From Serratia sp. M24T3 (GTDB taxonomy: Bacteria > Pseudomonadota > Gammaproteobacteria > Enterobacterales > Enterobacteriaceae), in contig NZ_AJHJ01000023.1 of NCBI RefSeq assembly GCF_000257645.1, positions 1 through 64,000 on the forward strand: a stretch of DNA of 64,000 nucleotides, read 5' to 3'. Shown piece by piece: positions 1 through 11,430 of the stretch. The notes beneath the pieces are model-generated. The model was not told where the DNA came from and did not search any database. It saw only the letters and a list, made by a program, of their open reading frames with translations. A program made the translations under genes and the position numbers. How positions within the stretch are numbered: the first letter of the stretch is position 1; the number at the start of each line of letters is the position of its first letter.

Positions 1-557
1 CCAGCCTGCGCGTGACCCCGAACATGAGCCTGTGGCGTCCGGCTGACCAGGTTGAGTCTGCGGTGGCGTGGAAATACGCTATCGAGCGCAACGACGGCCC
101 GACCACGCTTATCTTCTCTCGTCAGAATCTGACCCAGCAACCGCGTACCGCCGAGCAGTTGGCCAACGTGGCGCGCGGCGGTTACATTCTTAAAGACTGT
201 GAAGGCACGCCGGACGTCATTCTGATCGCCACCGGTTCAGAAGTCGGCATCACCGTAGAAGCCGCCGACAAGCTGGCCGCAGCGGGCACCAAGGTGCGGG
301 TGGTTTCACTGCCATCGACCGACGCCTTCGACAAGCAGGATGCGGCCTACCGCGAATCCGTGCTGCCGAAAGCGGTTTCCGCACGCGTTGCCGTGGAAGC
401 CGGCATTGCAGACTACTGGTACAAATACGTTGGTCTGAACGGCGCTATCGTCGGCATGACCACCTTCGGTGAGTCTGCTCCGGCAGAGCTGCTGTTCAAA
501 GAGTTCGGCTTCACCGTGGATAACGTCGTTGCCAAAGCACAGTCACTGTTGAAGTAA
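1..557 (+). CDS. tktA: Transketolase, C-terminal part (runs off left edge)
   Basis: Last ~185 residues of a transketolase of about 660 aa; the 5' part lies outside the window. Transketolase is a cytosolic thiamine-diphosphate enzyme that moves two-carbon ketol units between pentose-phosphate and glycolytic sugars. The visible part holds the end of the pyrimidine-binding domain ([20 protein letters not shown]) and the C-terminal domain ([37 protein letters not shown]), close to E. coli TktA. Being followed by epd-pgk-fbaA is the standard enterobacterial tktA order, which favours TktA over the paralogue TktB. No in-frame stop interrupts it, and a terminator follows about 45 nt after the stop codon. 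Confidence 0.95.
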   Translation, partial: SLRVTPNMSLWRPADQVESAVAWKYAIERNDGPTTLIFSRQNLTQQPRTAEQLANVARGGYILKDCEGTPDVILIATGSEVGITVEAADKLAAAGTKVRVVSLPSTDAFDKQDAAYRESVLPKAVSARVAVEAGIADYWYKYVGLNGAIVGMTTFGESAPAELLFKEFGFTVDNVVAKAQSLLK

Positions 558-601
558 ATTCAACTCTCGCCACAGCGCTTTGAACGCGCCGTGGTGATCA
601 A

Positions 602-631
602 AAGCCTCGATGAAAATCGGGGCTTTTTTTT
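602..631 (+). terminator. Rho-independent terminator of tktA
   Basis: A 10-bp stem (AAGCCTCGAT with ATCGGGGCTT, one G-U pair) closes on a GAAA tetraloop and runs into eight T residues. It lies just past the transketolase stop. Confidence 0.88.
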
Positions 632-1017
632 ATCTAAAATTTGGGTTTTAAATTCGAATAAAAAACCCGTGCCCTGACTTGCATCAATCCCTTTAAATCT
701 CTTTTTTAATAGAATAGCCATCTTGTTAACGGAAAAAGCGCGTGGGTTGTTGATTTTTTCAGCGAACGCAAAGGGCAGTGCTCCAAATTGCAGCGAAATA
801 TTTCCTTTGTCTATAGTTTGGTTTATGCTCAGCTGAACCGTTTCAGTTGTGGTTATTTTAGTGAACGTCCGATGCTGGTTGTTAACGTGTTCAGATTGGA
901 AGGGGTGTTGAGTTCCGAATTGCATCCAATAAGGTGCAATGATGATTCACCGCAAAGGCGCACTGCATTACTATAGGGTTATCGTAATTAGGTAACAACC
1001 GTGTAACAGGGAGAAGT
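632..1017 (+). other. Non-coding leader between tktA and epd
   Basis: About 390 bases with no credible gene; short open frames on both strands lack ribosome sites and family features. It should hold the epd-pgk-fbaA promoters. A candidate is annotated separately; nothing else could be assigned. Confidence 0.6.
946..974 (+). promoter_or_regulatory. Candidate sigma70 promoter for epd
   Basis: TTCACC and TACTAT are separated by 17 bp, each matching 4 of 6 consensus bases, about 40 nt upstream of the epd start codon. This is a by-eye match only; other promoters further upstream are possible. Confidence 0.3.
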
Positions 1018-2034
1018 ATGCCAATACGTATCGCAATTAATGGCTTTGGTCGCATTGGCCGTAGCGTATTGCGCGCTTTATACGAATCTGGTCGCCGTGC
1101 AGAAATTAGCGTCGTGGCAATCAATGAGCTGGCCAGCCCCGAAGGGATGGCGCACCTGTTGAAGTATGACTCCAGCCATGGCCGCTTCGCCTGGGACGTG
1201 AGGCAGGAAGGCGATGTGCTTTCAGTCGGCGATGACACCATCCGTTTGCTGCACCAGCCCGATGCCAGCCTGTTACCTTGGGGTGAGCTGAGCATTGACG
1301 TGGTGCTCGACTGCACCGGCGTTTTCGGCAGTCGTGAAGATGGTGAAGCCCAACTTGCCGCCGGAGCCAAGAAGATCCTCTTCGCTCATCCCGGCGGGCA
1401 CGATTTGGACGCCACCGTAGTTTATGGTGTGAATGACCATCTACTCAAACGCGAGCACCGCATCGTCTCCAACGCTTCCTGCACCACCAACTGTATTATT
1501 CCGATTATCAAACTTCTGGACGACGCGTTCGACATCGAATTTGGCACGGTCACCACCATCCACTCTGCGATGCATGATCAGCCGGTAATCGATGCTTACC
1601 ATCCGGATTTACGCCGAACCCGCGCGGCCAGCCAGTCAATTATTCCCGTTGATACCAAGCTGTCTGCCGGCATCACACGCATTATGCCGAAGTTCTGTGA
1701 CCGCTTTGAAGCGATCTCGGTGCGTGTGCCAACCATCAACGTAACTGCTATCGATTTAAGCGTTTTTGTTTCCAAAAAGGTAGACGTTGAGCAGGTTAAC
1801 CAGCTGCTGCAAAAGGCATCGAACGGTACTTTTCGTGGTATTGTTGACTATACCGAACTACCATTAGTTTCTACTGATTTTAACCATGACCCGCACAGCG
1901 CCATCGTCGATGGCACCCAGACGCGGGTCAGTGGACAGCGCCTGATCAAAACTCTGGTCTGGTGCGACAATGAGTGGGGCTTTGCCAATAGGATGTTGGA
2001 TACCACGTTGGCCATGTCCGCAAGCGGTTTCTAG
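1018..2034 (+). CDS. epd: D-erythrose-4-phosphate dehydrogenase
   Basis: 338 aa, one residue from the usual length. The GapA-like NAD enzyme oxidises erythrose 4-phosphate to 4-phosphoerythronate, the first step of the DXP-dependent pyridoxal-phosphate pathway. The N-terminal Rossmann motif ([17 protein letters not shown], residues ~8-24) and the catalytic cysteine (SNASCTTNC, Cys155) are intact, as is the C-terminal [12 protein letters not shown] segment. The ATG sits after GGGAGA. The gene heads the epd-pgk-fbaA cluster with a 67-nt gap to pgk. Epd rather than GapA is chosen from context and from the divergent substrate-binding region. Confidence 0.95.
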   Translation: MPIRIAINGFGRIGRSVLRALYESGRRAEISVVAINELASPEGMAHLLKYDSSHGRFAWDVRQEGDVLSVGDDTIRLLHQPDASLLPWGELSIDVVLDCTGVFGSREDGEAQLAAGAKKILFAHPGGHDLDATVVYGVNDHLLKREHRIVSNASCTTNCIIPIIKLLDDAFDIEFGTVTTIHSAMHDQPVIDAYHPDLRRTRAASQSIIPVDTKLSAGITRIMPKFCDRFEAISVRVPTINVTAIDLSVFVSKKVDVEQVNQLLQKASNGTFRGIVDYTELPLVSTDFNHDPHSAIVDGTQTRVSGQRLIKTLVWCDNEWGFANRMLDTTLAMSASGF

Positions 2035-2101
2035 TAAGGCAAATCAGCCACGGCTGGTTACGCCCTCAGCAACTTTAAAAGAATCAACGAGAGGATTCAC
2101 C

Positions 2102-3265
2102 ATGTCTGTAATTAAGATGAGCAGCCTGGATTTAGCAGGTAAGCGTGTACTGATCCGTGCGGATCTGAACGTGCCGGTTAAAGACGGTAAAGTGACGTCT
2201 GATGCACGTATTCGTGCCTCTTTGCCAACCATCGAAACGGCCCTGAAGCAGGGTGCGCGCGTAATGGTGACCTCGCATCTGGGTCGTCCTACCGAAGGCG
2301 AGTACAACGAAGAGTTTTCGCTGCTGCCGGTTGTTAACTACCTGAAAGACAAGCTCGGTTCAAAAGTTCGTCTGGCTAAAGATTACCTCGACGGCGTTGA
2401 TATTGCTGAAGGCGAGTTGGTTGTTCTGGAAAACGTTCGCTTTAACAAAGGCGAAAAGAAAGACGACGAAGCGCTGTCTAAAAAATATGCTGCCCTCTGC
2501 GACGTCTACGTGATGGACGCTTTCGGCACCGCGCACCGCGCGCAGGCCTCGACTCACGGCGTGGGCAAGTTTGCTCCAATCGCCTGTGCAGGCCCGCTGC
2601 TGTCTGCAGAGCTTGAAGCACTGGGCAAAGCGCTGGGTAACCCGGCTCGCCCAATGGTTGCAATTGTTGGTGGTTCAAAAGTTTCTACCAAACTGACCGT
2701 GCTTGACGCGCTGTCCAAAATTGCTGACCAGCTGATCGTCGGTGGTGGTATTGCCAACACCTTCGTGGCCGCTCAGGGTCATAACGTGGGTAAATCACTT
2801 TATGAAGCTGACCTGGTAGGCACTGCCAAAAAATTGCTGGAAACCTGCGATATTCCGGTTCCAACTGATGTGCGCGTAGCGACCGAATTCTCCGAGACCG
2901 CAACCGCAACGCTGAAATCAACCAGCGATATCAAAGACGAAGAGCAAATTCTGGATATGGGCGACGTGTCTGCACAGCGTCTGGCCGAGATCCTGAAAAA
3001 CGCCAAAACCATTCTGTGGAATGGCCCGGTTGGCGTGTTCGAGTTCCCTAACTTCCGTAAAGGAACCGAAATCGTGGCGCACGCCATTGCCGATAGCGAC
3101 GCATTCTCCATCGCAGGCGGCGGCGACACTCTGGCAGCAATCGACCTGTTCGGTATTGCTGACAAAATCTCCTACATCTCTACCGGTGGTGGCGCATTCC
3201 TCGAGTTCGTTGAAGGAAAAGAGCTGCCAGCCGTTGTGATGCTGGAAGAGCGTGCTAAAAAGTAA
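2102..3265 (+). CDS. pgk: Phosphoglycerate kinase
   Basis: 387 aa, the same length as E. coli Pgk. It transfers phosphate between 1,3-bisphosphoglycerate and ADP in glycolysis, in the cytosol. Visible features are the N-terminal substrate motif [12 protein letters not shown], the [10 protein letters not shown] loop, GGSKVSTK, and the C-terminal nucleotide motif AGGGDTLAA with [10 protein letters not shown]. The start at ATG 2102 ([15 protein letters not shown]) is preceded by GAGAGGATTCACC. The open frame extends further upstream into epd but lacks conservation there. It is co-oriented with epd and fbaA. Confidence 0.97.
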   Translation: MSVIKMSSLDLAGKRVLIRADLNVPVKDGKVTSDARIRASLPTIETALKQGARVMVTSHLGRPTEGEYNEEFSLLPVVNYLKDKLGSKVRLAKDYLDGVDIAEGELVVLENVRFNKGEKKDDEALSKKYAALCDVYVMDAFGTAHRAQASTHGVGKFAPIACAGPLLSAELEALGKALGNPARPMVAIVGGSKVSTKLTVLDALSKIADQLIVGGGIANTFVAAQGHNVGKSLYEADLVGTAKKLLETCDIPVPTDVRVATEFSETATATLKSTSDIKDEEQILDMGDVSAQRLAEILKNAKTILWNGPVGVFEFPNFRKGTEIVAHAIADSDAFSIAGGGDTLAAIDLFGIADKISYISTGGGAFLEFVEGKELPAVVMLEERAKK

Positions 3266-3272
3266 TAATACA

Positions 3273-3298
3273 GGGCGGATGAGTTTGCTTGTCTGCCC
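3273..3298 (+). other. Hairpin between pgk and fbaA
   Basis: An 11-bp stem (GGGCGGATGAG with CTTGTCTGCCC, including three G-U pairs) closes on a TTTG loop, without an immediate T-run. It begins 7 nt after the pgk stop and leaves the fbaA leader single-stranded. It could be an mRNA 3'-end stabiliser or a partial terminator that uncouples pgk and fbaA levels; the role is inferred. Confidence 0.5.
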
Positions 3299-3358
3299 AC
3301 GCTAATTTTTGTAATCCGATTCAATCCATCTACGACCGACGATACAGGACAACGTAAT

Positions 3359-4438
3359 ATGTCTAAAATTTTTGATTTCGTAAAACCTGGTGTTATCACT
3401 GGTGATGACGTTCAGAAAGTATTCGCAGTAGCTAAAGAAAATGCGTTTGCTCTCCCTGCAGTTAACTGCGTAGGCACCGACTCTATCAACGCCGCTCTCG
3501 AAGCCGCTGCGAAAGTCAAAGGTCCTATCATTATTCAGTTCTCTAACGGCGGCGCTGCATTTATCGCGGGCAAAGGTTTGAAAACTGACGTTCCACAGGG
3601 CGGCGCGATTCTGGGCGCTATCTCAGGTGCGCGTCACGTTCACCTGATGGCTGAACACTATGGCGTGCCGGTTATCCTGCATACTGACCACTGTGCGAAG
3701 AAACTGCTGCCTTGGATTGACGGTCTGCTGGACGAAGGTGAAAAACACTTTAAAGCTACCGGTAAGCCACTGTTCTCATCTCACATGATCGATCTGTCAG
3801 AAGAGCCGCTGGAAGAAAACATCGAGATTTGCAGCAAGTATCTGGCGCGTATGGCCAAGATCGACATGACGCTGGAAATCGAACTGGGTTGCACTGGCGG
3901 TGAAGAAGACGGCGTTGATAACAGCCACATGGACGCATCTGCGCTGTACACTCAGCCAGAAGACGTTGATTACGCTTACGAAAAACTGAATGCAATCAGC
4001 CCACGCTTCACTATCGCGGCTTCATTCGGTAACGTTCACGGCGTTTACAAGCCAGGTAACGTTAAACTGACCCCAACTATCCTGCGTGATTCTCAGGATT
4101 ACGTCAGCAAGAAACACAACCTGCCGCACAACTCCCTGGACTTCGTGTTCCACGGTGGTTCAGGTTCTTCTGCTGCCGAAATCAAAGAATCTATCAGCTA
4201 CGGTGTTATCAAAATGAACATCGATACTGACACTCAGTGGGCTAACTGGGACGGTATCCTTCAGTTCTACAAAAAGAACGAAGCTTACCTGCAGGCGCAA
4301 CTGGGTAACCCGGAAGGCGCAGACAAGCCGAACAAGAAATTCTACGATCCACGCGTATGGCTGCGTTCTGCACAGTCCTCTATGGTGACTCGTCTGGAAC
4401 AGGCTTTCGAAGAGCTGAACGACGTTAACACTCTGTAA
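3359..4438 (+). CDS. fbaA: Fructose-bisphosphate aldolase, class II
   Basis: 359 aa, the same length as E. coli FbaA. It is the zinc-dependent aldolase cleaving fructose 1,6-bisphosphate to glyceraldehyde 3-phosphate and DHAP. Zinc and catalytic segments are visible: HTDHCAKKLLPW near residue 110, the ELGCTGGEEDGVDNS loop near 180, NVHGVYKPGNVKL near 225 and VFHGGSGSS near 265. A ribosome site (AGGACAACGT) precedes the ATG. Codon choice is strongly biased, as expected for a highly expressed gene. It ends in a strong terminator and faces the convergent PheC-like gene. Confidence 0.97.
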   Translation: MSKIFDFVKPGVITGDDVQKVFAVAKENAFALPAVNCVGTDSINAALEAAAKVKGPIIIQFSNGGAAFIAGKGLKTDVPQGGAILGAISGARHVHLMAEHYGVPVILHTDHCAKKLLPWIDGLLDEGEKHFKATGKPLFSSHMIDLSEEPLEENIEICSKYLARMAKIDMTLEIELGCTGGEEDGVDNSHMDASALYTQPEDVDYAYEKLNAISPRFTIAASFGNVHGVYKPGNVKLTPTILRDSQDYVSKKHNLPHNSLDFVFHGGSGSSAAEIKESISYGVIKMNIDTDTQWANWDGILQFYKKNEAYLQAQLGNPEGADKPNKKFYDPRVWLRSAQSSMVTRLEQAFEELNDVNTL

Positions 4439-4463
4439 TTGCGCCTTTTGGTGCAAACAGACG

Positions 4464-4488
4464 AAAGGGGCCAGATGGCCCCTTTTTT
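4464..4488 (+). terminator. Terminator of the epd-pgk-fbaA operon
   Basis: Perfect 9-bp stem AAAGGGGCC / GGCCCCTTT with an AGAT loop, running into six T residues, 25 nt after fbaA. Confidence 0.92.
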
Positions 4489-4512
4489 ATATCTGAAATC
4501 TGCGGAAACGGA

Positions 4513-5268
4513 TTACATCCAGCCTGCGACAATTTTCTGATATTCGCCAGTGGCCCGCGCAAGATGTAGCCATTGGTCAACATAAAGCTTCCAGCTGATA
4601 TCGTCGGTGGGCAGCATGTAAGATTTCTCGCCATACTGCATCGGCTTGTCAGGATTTACCGCACATAGGGACGGATGCGATTTTTTCTGGTAAAGCGCTT
4701 CGGAAGCCTCGGTTATCATCACGTCGGCTCTTTTATCAACCAGTTGTTGGAAGATGCCTGCATTATCGTGCGACAACGTTAGGTTGCTTTCAGGCAAGAA
4801 GACGTGTGCAAACACCTCATTGGTGCCGCCTGCCGGTTCAATCAAGCGTACCGTTGGCTTATTAATTTGCGCGAGGGTTTGATATTTTTTCACGTCAGTA
4901 CAACGCACCAACGGGATTTTTCCATCAACATCCATTCTTTCGGCAAAGAACACCTGTTGCTGACGCGCCAGCGTAACTGAAATGCCGCCCATCGCGATAT
5001 CGCATTTGCCCGCAACCAGGTCCGGTGTCAGCGTTTTCCAGGTGGATTTCACGAAATTAACTTTCACGCCCAGACTTTTTGCCAATGACTCTGCCATTGA
5101 TACATCTATACCTTCATAGCTGCCATCAGGTTTTAAAAACGTGTAAGGCTTGTAATCGCCGGTGGTACAGACGTTTAAGGTGCCTTGTTTCATAACGGTT
5201 TGAAGATGTGATTCTGCGCTGGCGCTCCCGGCGGCGACCAGCAATACCCAAGGTAATAACTTTTTCAT
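4513..5268 (-). CDS. Exported cyclohexadienyl-dehydratase-like / solute-binding protein (PheC-like)
   Basis: 251 aa with an N-terminal signal peptide (MKKLLPWVLLVAAGSASA, predicted cut after residue 18), so periplasmic. The fold is the family-3 solute-binding fold (TGDYKPYTF, GIDVSMAESLAKSLGVKV, GKCDIAMGGISVTL). Several segments recall Pseudomonas PheC rather than amino-acid receptors: GGTNEVFAHVFLP, DNAGIFQQLVDKRADVMITE, HPSLCAVNPDKPM, YMLPTDD and YVDQWLHLA. Glu190 in TEASEA aligns with the PheC segment carrying the catalytic glutamate. PheC converts prephenate to phenylpyruvate and arogenate to phenylalanine. It lies 30 nt downstream of a PheP-like permease, probably in one operon. A pure amino-acid-binding role remains possible; no cognate ABC permease is adjacent. 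Confidence 0.72.
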   Translation of the reverse strand: MKKLLPWVLLVAAGSASAESHLQTVMKQGTLNVCTTGDYKPYTFLKPDGSYEGIDVSMAESLAKSLGVKVNFVKSTWKTLTPDLVAGKCDIAMGGISVTLARQQQVFFAERMDVDGKIPLVRCTDVKKYQTLAQINKPTVRLIEPAGGTNEVFAHVFLPESNLTLSHDNAGIFQQLVDKRADVMITEASEALYQKKSHPSLCAVNPDKPMQYGEKSYMLPTDDISWKLYVDQWLHLARATGEYQKIVAGWM

Positions 5269-5298
5269 TTTTAGCCCTGTTTCAAGGTTATTGATTTT

Positions 5299-6675
5299 TT
5301 AGGCAACTTTTATCGCCGCAGCGGTATTTTTCTTTTTCTTGAACTGATAGCCGACCAGCAGCACCAGCAGCCAGACAGGAATTAGCCAGACTGAAATCTG
5401 CATGCCCGGCGTCATATACATAATGAACAGAATCGCGGCCAGGAACAGAAGGCAGAGCAAGTTAGTCAGCGGATAACCCAGGCTCTGGAAACTGGTTTTC
5501 TGTTTTGCGGTATGCAGCGCGCGACGGAATTTCAGATGAGTAATGCTGATCATCGCCCAGTTGATCACCAGCGCAGCCACGACCAGAGACATCAGTACTT
5601 CAAATACCTGACCCGGCATCAAATAGTTAAGCAGCACGCATAGCGCGGTGGTGATTGCCGAAACGCTCAACGCATTGAATGGAATACCGCGACCGTTAAC
5701 CTTGAGCAAGGCGACAGGGGCATTGCCTTGTTTAGCTAGACCAAACAACATGCGGCTGTTGCTAAACACGCAGCTGTTATAAACAGAAAGTGCGGCAGAA
5801 AGTACTACGGCGTTGAGCAGAGTGGCCACCAGATTGCTGTCAAGCGCATGGAAAATCAGAACAAATGGGCTGCCGCCGGTGACTACTTTCTGCCATGGAT
5901 AGAGTGAAAGCAGCACTGCCAGCGCGCCGACGTAAAACAGTAAAATGCGATAAATCACCTGATTGGTGGCTTTCGGAATGCTTTTCTGCGGATTGTCGGC
6001 CTCGGCGGCGGTGATGCCGATAAGTTCCAGGCCGCCGAACGAGAACATGATCACCGCCATCGCCATCACCAGACCTTTAACGCCGTGAGGGAAGAAGCCG
6101 CCGAATTGCCACAGGTTTGCCACGCTGGCTTCCGGGCCGCCGTGACCGCTGGCCAACAGCCAGGCACCAAAACCGATCATGCCGACAATTGCCGCCACTT
6201 TGATGATCGAAAACCAGAATTCCACTTCACCGTAAATTTTCACGCTGCTCATGTTGATGACATTAATCGCGACAAAGAATACCGCCGCCGAGACCCAGGT
6301 CGGGATCTCAGGCCACCAATACTGAACATAAATGCCCACTGCGGTGAGTTCCGCCATGCTGACCAGCACATACAGCACCCAATAGTTCCAGCCAGACATA
6401 AAGCCCGCCAGGCTGCCCCAATATTTGTTGGCGAAATGGCTGAACGATCCGGCTACTGGCTCATGAACTACCATTTCACCGAGCTGACGCATGATAAAGA
6501 AGGCGATAATCCCTGCAATCGCATAGCCCAAAAGTACCGAGGGTCCGGCCATTTTTATCGTCTGAGCGATACCGAGAAACAGACCAGTGCCGATAGCACC
6601 ACCCAAAGCGATCAGCTGTATATGGCGGTTTTTTAACCCTCTTTTCAGCTGACCATCCTTCTGCAACTTATCCAT
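5299..6675 (-). CDS. pheP: Aromatic amino-acid (phenylalanine-type) permease
   Basis: 458 aa, APC-superfamily amino acid:H+ symporter with about 12 membrane helices. It closely tracks E. coli PheP: LKNRHIQLIALGGAIGTGLF at residues ~14-33, IMRQLGEMVV, SGWNYWVLYVLVSMAELTA, MFSFGGLELIGITAAEA, SIPKATNQVIYRILLFYVGA and NSRMLFGLAKQGNAP. ATG 6675 is preceded by GGGGAAAATTA. The downstream PheC-like gene suggests the permease recovers phenylalanine made in the periplasm. The exact aromatic substrate (Phe, Tyr or both) is not fixed by sequence. Confidence 0.82.
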   Translation of the reverse strand: MDKLQKDGQLKRGLKNRHIQLIALGGAIGTGLFLGIAQTIKMAGPSVLLGYAIAGIIAFFIMRQLGEMVVHEPVAGSFSHFANKYWGSLAGFMSGWNYWVLYVLVSMAELTAVGIYVQYWWPEIPTWVSAAVFFVAINVINMSSVKIYGEVEFWFSIIKVAAIVGMIGFGAWLLASGHGGPEASVANLWQFGGFFPHGVKGLVMAMAVIMFSFGGLELIGITAAEADNPQKSIPKATNQVIYRILLFYVGALAVLLSLYPWQKVVTGGSPFVLIFHALDSNLVATLLNAVVLSAALSVYNSCVFSNSRMLFGLAKQGNAPVALLKVNGRGIPFNALSVSAITTALCVLLNYLMPGQVFEVLMSLVVAALVINWAMISITHLKFRRALHTAKQKTSFQSLGYPLTNLLCLLFLAAILFIMYMTPGMQISVWLIPVWLLVLLVGYQFKKKKNTAAAIKVA

Positions 6676-7049
6676 TAATTTTCCCCAAAATTAGAAACTG
6701 TTATTGGCAGCGGATAAAGCAATTCTTAGGCCATTGCATGACGCACAAAACTTTAATTTTCATAACATATTGAAATATTTATATAAATATTTTTAATGGC
6801 TATGCGCAGGATATGCGTAAATAATCCCCTCAGGCTGTGATTTACGCTTTTAAATGGCATTCGGTGCATGATTTGAGCAGTAAACTCTCTGAAAGTGACC
6901 AATGTTGAACCAAATTAGTGCGACGCATCGGGTTACCTGCGCCTGCTCTTCGAACAGCGGTGAAATCTGTTATCATTAATTCATTGTCAGGGGCATGGAT
7001 ACATCGCCTCGACCCATTGTCTTTTATCAACCCAGACAGGAAATCGCCG
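6676..7049. other. Divergent control region between pheP and lacI
   Basis: No gene. It contains the AT-rich palindrome annotated separately and an 8-bp inverted repeat (GCGTAAAT at 6815-6822, ATTTACGC at 6840-6847, 17-bp spacer). It must carry the pheP promoter (minus) and that of lacI (plus). No clear TyrR box (TGTAAA-N6-TTTACA) was found. Confidence 0.5.
6773..6792. promoter_or_regulatory. 20-bp perfect palindrome upstream of pheP
   Basis: AAATATTTATATAAATATTT is identical to its reverse complement and lies about 100 bp upstream of the pheP start. It may be a regulator site or simply AT-rich promoter DNA. Confidence 0.35.
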
Positions 7050-8135
7050 TTGAATAAGCCAAGGTCAGTTACGCTCGAGGATGTCGCCCGCCACGCTGGT
7101 GTTTCTTATCAGACGGTTTCGCGCGTGCTGAATCAGGCGGCTCAGGTGGCTGAGAAAACGCGCATCCGGGTTGAAGCCGCAATGAATGAGCTGAACTATG
7201 TGCCGAACCGCATGGCGCAGCAGCTGGCAGGAAAGCAGAGTTTTACCCTCGGGCTGGCGAGTACTAATCTGGCCCTTAATGCGCCTTCTCAGGGGGCTTC
7301 GGCGATTAAAACCCGGGCCAGCCAGCTCGGTTATCACGTGGTGATATCGATGGTCGAAGATTTGCAGCTGCAGTCCTGCCGCGCGGCGGTAAACGAACTG
7401 ATTGCCCAGCGCGTTGACGGCATTCTGATCAACGTGCCGCTGGAAACCGCTAACGCCCTTGAAGTGAAGCAGTGTTGCGGTAATCTGCCAGTGCTGTTTC
7501 TCGATGTTGATCCACAGGCAGATCTGCTGAGTATTCTGTTTGATCCAGGCGAAGGTGCGCGACAGGGGCTGAACCATCTGCTGGCGCTGGGCCATCGTGA
7601 CATTGCCCTGTTGACCGGCCCATTGGAGTCAGTATCTGCCCGCCTGCGCTATCAGGGCTGGCTTGGCGGACTGACCGAACAGCAGCTTACACCTTTTAAT
7701 GTGCTGCACGGTGACTGGAGCTCGGCTTCTGGCTATCAGTTGGCTCTGACTCTGCTTAACCAGCCGCAGCGGCCGACGGCGATTCTGGTCGCTAACGATC
7801 AGATGGCTCTCGGCGTGCTTCGAGCTGCGCATCAGTGCGGCATTGCGGTACCGCAGCATCTTTCGGTGGTTGGCTATGATGACACCGAAGACAGCGCCTA
7901 TTTTCAACCTCCTTTAACTACTATCGCGCAAGACTTTCGCCTGAGCGGTCGCGAAAGTGTAACTCGTCTGGTGCAGATGCTGGAAAATCCATCGCAGGCC
8001 AATCCGGGCTCACTGCTGCTTAATACCACTTTGATGGAACGTCAGACCACCTCGCCGCCGGGTGAGCGGACCGATTCCGCCAAGTCACTGGCGTTAGAGC
8101 TCAAACGAATCGCTCGTCAGCTGGAACAGCTTTAA
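7050..8135 (+). CDS. lacI: Lactose operon repressor
   Basis: 361 aa from a TTG start (NKPRSVTLEDVARHAGVSYQ); E. coli LacI has 360. The open frame extends upstream to 6918, but that part is not LacI-like, and an AGG box sits about 9 nt before the TTG. The recognition helix SYQTVSRV keeps the YQ..R triad that reads lac operators (Tyr20, Gln21, Arg25). The sugar-binding core follows (LAGKQSFTLGLAS, FLDVD, GHRDIALLTGPLESVSARLR, LVANDQMALGVLRA, VVGYDDTEDS). The C-terminal tail ALELKRIARQLEQL keeps leucine heptads for tetramer formation, consistent with looping between the two operator-like sites. It is followed directly by lacZ. Confidence 0.95.
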   Translation: MNKPRSVTLEDVARHAGVSYQTVSRVLNQAAQVAEKTRIRVEAAMNELNYVPNRMAQQLAGKQSFTLGLASTNLALNAPSQGASAIKTRASQLGYHVVISMVEDLQLQSCRAAVNELIAQRVDGILINVPLETANALEVKQCCGNLPVLFLDVDPQADLLSILFDPGEGARQGLNHLLALGHRDIALLTGPLESVSARLRYQGWLGGLTEQQLTPFNVLHGDWSSASGYQLALTLLNQPQRPTAILVANDQMALGVLRAAHQCGIAVPQHLSVVGYDDTEDSAYFQPPLTTIAQDFRLSGRESVTRLVQMLENPSQANPGSLLLNTTLMERQTTSPPGERTDSAKSLALELKRIARQLEQL

Positions 8136-8164
8136 GCCTTTCCGTGCGCATCTGGCGGGGATTT

Positions 8165-8180
8165 TGTGATCCTCGTCGCC
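8165..8180 (+). promoter_or_regulatory. CRP site of the lac promoter
   Basis: TGTGA-N6-TCGCC has a perfect left half and 3 of 5 in the right half. Its centre is about 60-61 bp upstream of the predicted transcription start, the position of the class I CRP site in E. coli lac. Confidence 0.55.
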
Positions 8181-8197
8181 TTCTGAACGCTGCTTTC

Positions 8198-8226
8198 TTT
8201 ACTTAATTTTCATATCGCCCCATGTT
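8198..8226 (+). promoter_or_regulatory. lacZY promoter
   Basis: TTTACT, 17-bp spacer, CATGTT. E. coli lacP1 is TTTACA and TATGTT. The weak -10 fits a CRP-dependent promoter, and the operator overlaps the expected start site. Confidence 0.65.
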
Positions 8227-8235
8227 TGACTCATT

Positions 8236-11373
<3,138 letters not shown>

Positions 11374-11380
11374 GCATGTT

Positions 11381-11405
11381 GCCGTATTCCAGCGCGGGAT
11401 ACGGC
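11381..11405 (+). other. Hairpin in the lacZ-lacY gap
   Basis: GCCGTATTCC / GGGATACGGC form a 10-bp stem with one G-U pair and an AGCGC loop. There is no T-run, so it is more likely an mRNA stability or partial-termination element than a terminator. Confidence 0.5.
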
Positions 11406-11430
11406 TGCCGTTTCGGCCGAGGAGTGACCA

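Noticed and set aside
8061-8080. GGTGAGCGGACCGATTCC near the end of lacI, a possible third lac operator
   Set aside because: Only the left half (GTGAGCG) matches; the distance to O1 (~175 bp) differs from the 92 bp of E. coli O3.
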